Positions 8,132-13,825 of a stretch of 13,825 nt of DNA are shown piece after piece; positions within the stretch are counted from its first letter, which is position 1; every line of letters begins with the position of its first letter. The stretch is from MGNI01 sp964353875 (GTDB taxonomy: Bacteria; Chloroflexota; Anaerolineae; Anaerolineales; E44-bin32): positions 1-13,825 of the forward strand of contig CAYGXU010000090.1 in the NCBI GenBank assembly GCA_964353875.1. The letters run 5' to 3'. The position numbers and the translations under genes are program-made. Below the pieces are notes generated by a model. The model had not been told where the DNA came from and ran no database searches. It saw only the letters and a list, made by a program, of their open reading frames with translations.

Positions 8132-8162
8132 GCCCTTGTTTTCAATTATTGAAACCTTGGGC
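8132..8162 (+). repeat. Inverted repeat upstream of the kinase gene
   Basis: The core is a perfect 15-nt palindrome, TTTCAA, TTA, TTGAAA (8140-8154). It is flanked by GCCC (8132-8135) and GGGC (8159-8162), which also pair, across a 4x4 internal loop. It could be an operator for a dimeric regulator or a leader hairpin. No known riboswitch class is recognised. Confidence 0.4.
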
Positions 8163-8227
8163 ATCGTAAACATCGTTCTAATGCAAGTTACCTAATGAAC
8201 ATAAAGCCCACAATATCGACCGGGGTA

Positions 8228-8250
8228 GTGGGGAAAGTCACTTTTCTCAC
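8228..8250 (+). repeat. Leader hairpin candidate upstream of the kinase gene
   Basis: GTGGGGAAAG (8228-8237) can pair along its full length with CTTTTCTCAC (8241-8250) as RNA. That gives ten pairs including two G-U, closed by a 3-nt loop. The G-U pairs favour an RNA structure on the plus strand over the complementary strand. No U tract follows, so it is not a simple terminator; its role is unknown. Confidence 0.35.
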
Positions 8251-8329
8251 CGCCGAGCGTCACAGGCTCTATTAAGGTAATTGAAAGGAGAATTTGTGGG
8301 AGTTGAAAGGCAGTAGAAAGGTCGATTTT

Positions 8330-8418
8330 ATGATCACTGCGCTAGAATGGAAGAGCCATAAAGAAGCAAGAAACATTTTTGGGATTTTATGAGGAGCACT
8401 CTAATTCAGAGAAAATGA
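8330..8418 (+). other. Two tiny ORFs chained by ATGA overlaps into the kinase start
   Basis: ATG at 8330 opens a 20-codon frame (MITALEWKSHKEARNIFGIL) ending TGA at 8390-8392. That stop overlaps a second ATG at 8389, which opens a 9-codon frame (MRSTLIQRK) ending TGA at 8416-8418, and this in turn overlaps the kinase ATG at 8415. The three ORFs therefore occupy the three frames in sequence. A GAAAGG block lies about 8 nt before 8330, the best ribosome site in the area. This could be a leader-peptide arrangement with translational coupling, or chance; peptide production is unproven. Confidence 0.3.
8391..8396 (+). promoter_or_regulatory. Purine-rich site near the kinase start
   Basis: GAGGAG lies 18 nt before the ATG at 8415, farther than usual for a Shine-Dalgarno site. 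It lies downstream of the alternative TTG start at 8379, so it cannot serve that one. The start choice therefore remains open between coupled initiation at 8415 and TTG at 8379. Confidence 0.3.
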
Positions 8419-11400
8419 CTGAACAATCAGAACATATCGTAAACCAGGTAGATGTAGTCAAATCGCCCTTCCCACAGGCTTTGATGAGTTGTCGTGCCAA
8501 TCTCGATGCGCTTATTGAGGTTGCACTCCATCCCGGGATCATGGAGGAAGACATTTACCGAGCGCTCGCGGAGAATCTCTCGGCTCGTGGTATCGGTTTT
8601 GCCTTGGTTAAACTGACACCCGACGGGGATCATTTTTGGCTTAAAGCCCTTTTCGATCCAGAGGGCACCAGTCACTTTTTCGGTGATATTACTTCCATCG
8701 ATGAGCCAAAGAAATCTGTAAAAATGAAAGTTGAGTTCTTCTTTCTAGGTGATCTCCCCCAAGGCCAGTCGGTCCTAATCAATTCATTTCGTGATCTGAT
8801 CGAGGTTGAGGGGGGAGAATATACTGCAAAGATCCTTGATGCTTTTGAAGAGCGTCCTTTGATTGTGTCTCGATTGAGGCATAGGGATGTTACTCCACAT
8901 TATCTTTTCCTTTGTGGTTGTGATTTGGACACAGAATGGATACCTGATGCGGAAAAGCTCGTGGAGAAACTAGGAAAAGCCCTGGAGATTGTGCGTCTAC
9001 AAGAGCAACTTCGAACTGTTGAGGCAAAGCATGAAAGGCTATTTCAATCGGTAAAGTCGGGCTACTTGCTGGTACAAATAGATGGTCGAATTGAACAAAC
9101 AAATTCCTCCGCATTAAGTCTCCTTTATTTAGAACGAGAGGATCTGGTTGGCAAAAACATTTTTGATGTTCTTCCAGAATGTCGCGCTTGGATCGGCAGG
9201 GATGGACGAATAGACGAAGGGAGCGAATCAAATAGGCTTGAGATGGAATACCATAGGGAGGTAGGCAAGATCAATTATCTCCTTATTGAATATCATCCGA
9301 TTAGTGCTGCAGGGGATGGGAGCATTTTAATTAGGATCAATGACCTTACAGAGCGTTGGCGGCTCGATGAGATCGTGCGAAGGCTGGGAAAATTGAAGGA
9401 TGGCATGGCTGAGCATCTTTCAGTGGGGATGATCTTGCAGGATTCACATGGTTTCTTCGCTCATGTGAATGAAACGGCCTCCCGAATTCTGGGGTATCGG
9501 GTGGAAGAACTTCTTGGCGGACATTGGGAAATGATTCTCCCGCTGGATCAGCAGATCATCTTCCGCCAAGCGACTCTACGAAGAATGTCTGGGGAAAGCA
9601 ACCGCTATGAAATCCAACTCTTACATAAAAATGGCAAAAGGGTGGATGTGCTTTTAAGCGAAAGCCCATACCAAGAGAATGGGCATCATGCGGGTACATT
9701 CACATTTATCACCGACCTTACGCACCTTCGGCAAGCAGAAGCGAAGATCCTACAACAGAATCGCGAATTACATCGCGCTTTGGAACGACTGACTGCCCTC
9801 AACCAGGCCGCCTCGGGCGCACTGAATGCACTCGACGCGGAAACCATCATGGCCAAAGTAGGCGAGGAATTGCGTCAGCTGGGGATGATTTGTCTGATCG
9901 CCACTCTTGATCCCAAGATACTCGAATGGGTAATCCAATATGTCAGCGCCCCCCTTCAGGTGGTGAGTCATGCTCAGCAATTCTCCGAAACAGTAGACAT
10001 TGTGCGTCTGCCGGCGGATATCAAGGATCCCTGGGTATTGCTGCTCCAATCCGGTGAAACTCTCTTTGTTGAAGATCCAAACGCTGCCGTACAAGGTTTG
10101 GTGTCGCATAGTGCGCCTTTTGAAATTCGCATGAAGGGTTATGAGGCATGTCCACGCATCCTTGCACCCTTGTCGAATGGGTGTCGACTCTCAGGAGTAT
10201 TAGTGGTTTGTGGGGAGGATCTAACAGCAGAAGATATTCCTACCGTGACGGCATTTGCCAACCACCTTTCCATTGCTTTGGAGAAGGCGCGCTTGTCCGC
10301 CAGTACCCTGGCTCAGGCCAAGTTAGGCCAAGTTCTGGCGGACCTTGCGGCAGCAGCCAACAAAGAAAGCGATATGGCACGTTTGCTTGAGACGACAGGG
10401 GAAATGATCTTATCGGCCTTGGGGCTGCCTTTTGGATTCTTCTCTCTGTATGACCGTGAGAAAGGATCAATCCATGTGCTGGTTTCCATTTGCCTAGAGC
10501 AAGGGAACCCTCGTGAAGATTGTCCACTCCCCGGAAATTGTTTCAGCTTAGATGCTCATCCCATACTATCCAAGGTGTTTACAACTGAGCAAATCGTTTG
10601 GAACCCAATAACCTCTTTCGGATCAGGAACAGCAGGGGAGGGAAGCGCCTTTCCTGGTACTTCTATTCTTGTTCCCATGCTGGTTTCAGGTAAAACCATT
10701 GGGTTAGCCACTTTATCCTTAGGAGAGACTGAAAGGCAATTAAGCCAGGATGAACTAACCTTCCTTAGGACTGGTGTAGAACAGATCAGTGTGGCTTTTG
10801 AGAAGGCCCGATTAACCGCGGAAGCAGAACTAAAAACTCAGGCTGACCATTCTTTGGCTGCATTGGTGGAACATACTTTGGCAAGTCGAGATGTGGATGA
10901 AGTTGTCGGGGCTGCAATGCGAGGCGTGACAGATCTTATCCCCTCTCATTTCGTGTGTATAGCGAAGCTCGATTTAGAGGGGCAGATCGCAGAGGTATTG
11001 GGGGTGATGGGGGGTGAAGGGGGAGGTCTTCGTAAAGGTATGCGACTCCCCTTGGAAGAGTGGGGAGCAACACAGAATTTGTTGGCTGGTGAAGAAGTAT
11101 GCTATCGGAGTGGTAATAAGGACTGCAAAGGCTTCTCTGGCATTCAGAAGTCATTTCAACAGGGTGTGAAAGCCTGGCTATTGGTTCCATTACGATTTCA
11201 GGGCGATGTTTTCGGTATGTTGGCAGTTGCCAGCAAAGAAGAGGATGCCTTTAAGGCCGATCATGTGCTCCTGGCGAAGCGCTTCGCGGGCCATTTGGCC
11301 GTCGCGCTTACCAATGCAGGCAACTACGAAAAAGCTCGTCAGAGAGCGGATGAGCTGGCGGCACTATATGATCTCGCCTTGGAGATCTCAGGTCAGTTAG

Positions 11401-13493
11401 ATCTACCGTCTCTCTTTCGAACATCCCTTCTCCGGACTACTCAACTATTGGATGCAACCATGGGAGCGCTGTTTTTGATCGACGAGGCCATGCAAAAAAT
11501 GACCTTAGTGGCAGAACATCGCTTGCCGGGTACGCCTTCACTTCCTCAGCTGAAGCGAGGTCAGGGCCTTGCAGGAAAAGTATGGGCAGAGGCAAAGGCG
11601 ATCTCCCTTTGGAAATCACGTGATCTGGGCGACCCTCGATGGTTGGAGGCGTGTTATTCCAAGGGTGCCGCGTTGGGGGTGCCGCTCTACTCGGACGGTG
11701 AAATAAGGGGGGTGCTGGCTATTTATGATCCGGCTAAGGGGCGTGGGTTCCACTCGGACGAGGTGTGTCTACTTGAGCGGATGGCAGCTCAAATTGCTCT
11801 TGGAATTGAAAATGTTGAAAAGCATGATCAGATTAAACGTCGTGCCAATCAGTTGAGGGTTGTCAATGATTTGGCCCGTCGTATCGGGACTGTTCTCGAA
11901 CAGAAACAACTTTCCCGTGAAATCGTCCGTCGCGTAGCTCAATCTCTAAATGTTGAATTGGTCATCCTATTTATTATGGAGGGCGATGAGCTTGTCGAAG
12001 CAACTACATATTCCCTTCCCGAGGATACCTATGGCGATTGGGAGCCATTGAGATTAAAGATCGGGAAAGAGGGTATCTGTAGCATTGTGGCCAGTGAGGG
12101 AGAGCCAATTCTGGTACGTAACATCGAGGAGGATGCTCGATACATTCGTGTTTTACCCGCCGAATCGAAAATCCAATCCGCGTTGGCAATCCCTCTGAAG
12201 CTAAAAGGCACGGTGGTCGGTGTGCTGTTCACTGGCAGTGAAAAGGTGGCCGCATTTGATCAAACTGATATGGATGCAATGCAGGCTTTGGGGGCGCATA
12301 TCTCCACCAGCATGGAAAATGCAAAACTCTATGAAGAGTCGAAGCAGGTCCAATCGAAATTAGTCGAGTCGGAGAAATTACGATCTCTGGGACTGATGAC
12401 CAGTGGGATTGCTCATGATTTCAACAATCTGCTCTCAGTCATCATGGCTCGTGCAGAACTCGCTCTCAGCCAGATCGGGAATGAGAAAGTTCGACGTCAC
12501 CTGGAACAGGTTATCGCCTCCGCACGCGATGCAGGCGAGACCATCCATCGTCTGCAGGATTTCGCTCGTACACCCCAAGACACCACCGATTTCACTGAAT
12601 TGGACCTCAATCAAGTGGTAAAGGAAGGGATCGAGATCAGCCGCCCTCGCTGGAAGGATCAAGCCCAGAGCGACGGTATCCGCATTGAGGTTGTGACGGA
12701 TTTGTGCGCGGTGAAGACCATTTTCGGGGCTGCCGTTCAGCTTCGAGAAGCATTGGTCAACTTGATTTTTAACGCGCTGGAAGCGATGCCGGAGGGCGGA
12801 AGCCTGAAGATCCGGACCTGGATGAGTGAGACGGGAGCTTTTCTGGAGGTCTCAGACACGGGCGTAGGCATGACGCCCGAGGTGAAAGAACAAGTTTTCG
12901 TGCCCTTTTTCACAACCAAAGCAGGTGGAACTGGATTAGGTCTGTCGATGGTTTATAGCGCCGTACAGCGCCATGGGGGGACGATCGATATCGAAAGTCA
13001 ACCCAGTCTAGGGACAGCTGTAACGATTTGGCTGCCTGCCAATCCCACGATACGGATCGCGCAGAATCTTGAATCCAAATCATTCTTGTCCGTCAAGGTG
13101 AAACCGCTCACGATTTTGATCGTGGAAGATGAGGAACCGATTCGTGAAAGTCTGACTGAGGCTTTCACCCGCGCCGGTCACCATGTGCTTTCCGCTACGA
13201 ATGGGATGGAAGGACTAGAACGCTTCTTAGAAGCGGATGAGTTGGATATCGTCTTTACTGATTTGGGGATGCCAAGACTATGTGGTTGGGAATTGATCGA
13301 AGAGTTGCGCAATTTTGACGCCTCACTACCAATAGTGATCCTCTCCGGCTGGGGAGAAGAGGTCGATCCGGTGAGGGTCTTGCGCTACGGTGTCTCAAAA
13401 GTGATCACCAAGCCTTTTGAAGTCCCCCAGTTGCACGCCGTGCTCAGCGAGGTGATGAATTCGAGTAAGGAAAACCCTTCTCTTCAAAGTTGA
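8415..13493 (+). CDS. Soluble PAS/multi-GAF hybrid sensor histidine kinase with C-terminal receiver
   Basis: A 1692-aa hybrid kinase, predicted cytoplasmic because no signal peptide or membrane segment is seen. Approximate domains: GAF-like N-terminus (1-200); PAS (204-312); PAS (326-442); five GAF-like modules (451-635, 637-810, 811-975, 977-1142, 1145-1312) joined by helices with repeated endings such as ALEKARL and AFEKARL; HisKA (1320-1382) with phospho-acceptor His1334 in GIAHDFNNLL; HATPase (about 1442-1545) with N-box NALEAMPEGG, DTGVGM, FVPFFTTK and GGTGLGLSM; REC (1565-1685) with acidic IVEDEE, phospho-acceptor Asp1616, Ser in LSGW and Lys in TKPF. All catalytic motifs are intact. 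GAF module 2 holds Cys693, Cys703 and Cys709. In-frame TTG at 8379 would add 12 residues; ATG 8415 is preferred as commoner and because it overlaps an upstream stop. Ligands and target are unknown. It is divergent from the CODH/ACS operon, and no DNA-binding regulator is adjacent, so control of that operon is speculation. Confidence 0.93.
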   Translation: MTEQSEHIVNQVDVVKSPFPQALMSCRANLDALIEVALHPGIMEEDIYRALAENLSARGIGFALVKLTPDGDHFWLKALFDPEGTSHFFGDITSIDEPKKSVKMKVEFFFLGDLPQGQSVLINSFRDLIEVEGGEYTAKILDAFEERPLIVSRLRHRDVTPHYLFLCGCDLDTEWIPDAEKLVEKLGKALEIVRLQEQLRTVEAKHERLFQSVKSGYLLVQIDGRIEQTNSSALSLLYLEREDLVGKNIFDVLPECRAWIGRDGRIDEGSESNRLEMEYHREVGKINYLLIEYHPISAAGDGSILIRINDLTERWRLDEIVRRLGKLKDGMAEHLSVGMILQDSHGFFAHVNETASRILGYRVEELLGGHWEMILPLDQQIIFRQATLRRMSGESNRYEIQLLHKNGKRVDVLLSESPYQENGHHAGTFTFITDLTHLRQAEAKILQQNRELHRALERLTALNQAASGALNALDAETIMAKVGEELRQLGMICLIATLDPKILEWVIQYVSAPLQVVSHAQQFSETVDIVRLPADIKDPWVLLLQSGETLFVEDPNAAVQGLVSHSAPFEIRMKGYEACPRILAPLSNGCRLSGVLVVCGEDLTAEDIPTVTAFANHLSIALEKARLSASTLAQAKLGQVLADLAAAANKESDMARLLETTGEMILSALGLPFGFFSLYDREKGSIHVLVSICLEQGNPREDCPLPGNCFSLDAHPILSKVFTTEQIVWNPITSFGSGTAGEGSAFPGTSILVPMLVSGKTIGLATLSLGETERQLSQDELTFLRTGVEQISVAFEKARLTAEAELKTQADHSLAALVEHTLASRDVDEVVGAAMRGVTDLIPSHFVCIAKLDLEGQIAEVLGVMGGEGGGLRKGMRLPLEEWGATQNLLAGEEVCYRSGNKDCKGFSGIQKSFQQGVKAWLLVPLRFQGDVFGMLAVASKEEDAFKADHVLLAKRFAGHLAVALTNAGNYEKARQRADELAALYDLALEISGQLDLPSLFRTSLLRTTQLLDATMGALFLIDEAMQKMTLVAEHRLPGTPSLPQLKRGQGLAGKVWAEAKAISLWKSRDLGDPRWLEACYSKGAALGVPLYSDGEIRGVLAIYDPAKGRGFHSDEVCLLERMAAQIALGIENVEKHDQIKRRANQLRVVNDLARRIGTVLEQKQLSREIVRRVAQSLNVELVILFIMEGDELVEATTYSLPEDTYGDWEPLRLKIGKEGICSIVASEGEPILVRNIEEDARYIRVLPAESKIQSALAIPLKLKGTVVGVLFTGSEKVAAFDQTDMDAMQALGAHISTSMENAKLYEESKQVQSKLVESEKLRSLGLMTSGIAHDFNNLLSVIMARAELALSQIGNEKVRRHLEQVIASARDAGETIHRLQDFARTPQDTTDFTELDLNQVVKEGIEISRPRWKDQAQSDGIRIEVVTDLCAVKTIFGAAVQLREALVNLIFNALEAMPEGGSLKIRTWMSETGAFLEVSDTGVGMTPEVKEQVFVPFFTTKAGGTGLGLSMVYSAVQRHGGTIDIESQPSLGTAVTIWLPANPTIRIAQNLESKSFLSVKVKPLTILIVEDEEPIRESLTEAFTRAGHHVLSATNGMEGLERFLEADELDIVFTDLGMPRLCGWELIEELRNFDASLPIVILSGWGEEVDPVRVLRYGVSKVITKPFEVPQLHAVLSEVMNSSKENPSLQS

Positions 13494-13511
13494 TCATATT
13501 CCAGTCAATAA

Positions 13512-13548
13512 AACACCTCCCATCGGTTTCAAGCCCATGGGAGATGTT
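13512..13548. terminator. Hairpin after the kinase gene, possible bidirectional terminator
   Basis: The arms 13512-13523 (AACACCTCCCAT) and 13537-13548 (ATGGGAGATGTT) form a 12-step stem with one C/A mismatch and a 13-nt loop, 18 nt after the kinase stop. On the plus strand only CTGGTT follows, a poor U tract. On the minus strand the stem runs into TTTTATT, so it would work better for transcripts arriving from the right. It is best described as a terminator candidate of uncertain direction. Confidence 0.5.
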
Positions 13549-13675
13549 CTGGTTATCCAAGTATGCCCTTCGAGTTTGGTAGAAAAGGCCACAATTGTTT
13601 TCTAGTATTTGAACACATGTAAACGCATATTGGAATCTCGCCCACGCTAATGATTCTTATTCGATAACAAGCAGA

Positions 13676-13714
13676 TAGGCGGGGTTAGAGGCCCGCCCTA
13701 CGTTAATTATTTTT
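13676..13714 (+). terminator. GC-rich REP-like palindrome with following T tract
   Basis: TAG-GCGGG (13676-13683) pairs with CCCGC-CTA (13692-13700, with one bulged C) around a loop containing TTAGAG. A TTTTT run at 13710-13714 follows after a short A/T stretch. This fits a plus-strand intrinsic terminator acting as a second stop for the kinase transcript. The GGCGGG...CCCGCCCTACG form also resembles dispersed palindromic repeats found between genes in many bacteria. Only one copy is visible in this window, so repeat status cannot be judged here. Confidence 0.4.
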
Positions 13715-13825
13715 AGTTGGCTGCTAATGTCTACCAGCGACTCAAATCGCGGCCAGATCTGCAAAGTATGCCCTTGCATGGACTTCGATATCAACCTCAA
13801 ACTACAAGGTTTAGCTATTATCTGA

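Larger units (their letters stand above)
7343..8329. other. Divergent intergenic region between the acs operon and the kinase gene
   Basis: About 1 kb without a convincing gene. Two mutually antisense open frames cross it: a minus-strand extension of the HMA-like frame up to 7891, and a plus-strand frame at 7620-7946 (108 codons, with one possible membrane helix near its C-terminus). Neither has a good ribosome site or a recognisable family, and their composition looks noncoding. The region must hold promoters for both directions. I could not pick a convincing -35/-10 pair; TTGGGT at 8051 with GATAAA at 8075 on the plus strand is only a weak candidate. Hairpins at 8132-8162 and 8228-8250 are listed separately. 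A decayed gene in 7600-7950 is possible. Confidence 0.4.
13494..13825. other. Downstream noncoding region with a possible partial ORF at the edge
   Basis: Apart from the two hairpins listed separately, no supported gene is seen. On the minus strand a frame is open from the window edge (13824) down to a TAA at 13657-13659: 55 codons, with an internal ATG at residue 16. It matches no family I know and includes the palindrome at 13676-13700, which argues against coding. It could still be the 3' end of a gene convergent with the kinase. Confidence 0.3.

Noticed and set aside
13657..13824. Minus-strand 55-codon frame open to the right edge
   Set aside because: It has no family resemblance and contains a GC palindrome. 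It is too short and incomplete to call a gene.
1..13825. CRISPR arrays, tRNA/rRNA genes, IS elements, phage or defence genes
   Set aside because: I looked for repeat-spacer patterns, cloverleaf or rRNA motifs, and transposase or integrase motifs and saw none.

Overview
The window carries one bacterial Wood-Ljungdahl carbonyl-branch operon on the minus strand and, divergent from it, one very large hybrid sensor histidine kinase on the plus strand. The CODH/ACS and corrinoid protein genes are of the bacterial acetogen type: separate cooS and acsB, and an ACS that keeps its roughly 300-residue N-terminal region. Together with a stacked-GAF hybrid kinase and about half G+C, this suggests an anaerobic, possibly autotrophic or CO-using bacterium. 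An Anaerolineae-like Chloroflexota is my best guess from overall style; it is inference, since no rRNA or marker gene is present.

Layout. 1-259: noncoding, with a strong hairpin (205-232) placed as the operon terminator. 260-7342 (minus strand, transcribed right to left): a 111-aa HMA-like protein without cysteine, then cooS (CO dehydrogenase), acsB (acetyl-CoA synthase), acsD and acsC (small and large subunits of the corrinoid iron-sulfur protein). Gaps are 14-18 nt, except 88 nt between acsB and acsD, which holds a clean intra-operon hairpin (2630-2665). 7343-8414: a roughly 1.07-kb divergent intergenic region with hairpins and a chain of tiny overlapping ORFs leading into the kinase. 8415-13493: the kinase (GAF-like N-terminus, two PAS, five GAF-like modules, HisKA, HATPase, REC). 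13494-13825: noncoding, with two hairpins and an uncertain minus-strand partial ORF at the edge.

How it works together. CooS interconverts CO2 and CO. AcsC/AcsD carry the methyl group on cobalamin, and AcsB joins methyl, CO and CoA into acetyl-CoA. All metal-binding residues I checked in CooS, AcsB and the AcsC Fe-S domain are intact. The leading HMA-like protein is the least understood member; its position suggests a role in metal delivery or assembly. The methyltransferase gene (acsE) and the nickel-insertion ATPase gene (cooC) are not in this window. The divergent kinase could sense redox, gas or metabolite state and affect the operon, but only its position argues for that. I found no convincing sigma-70 promoter or known riboswitch.
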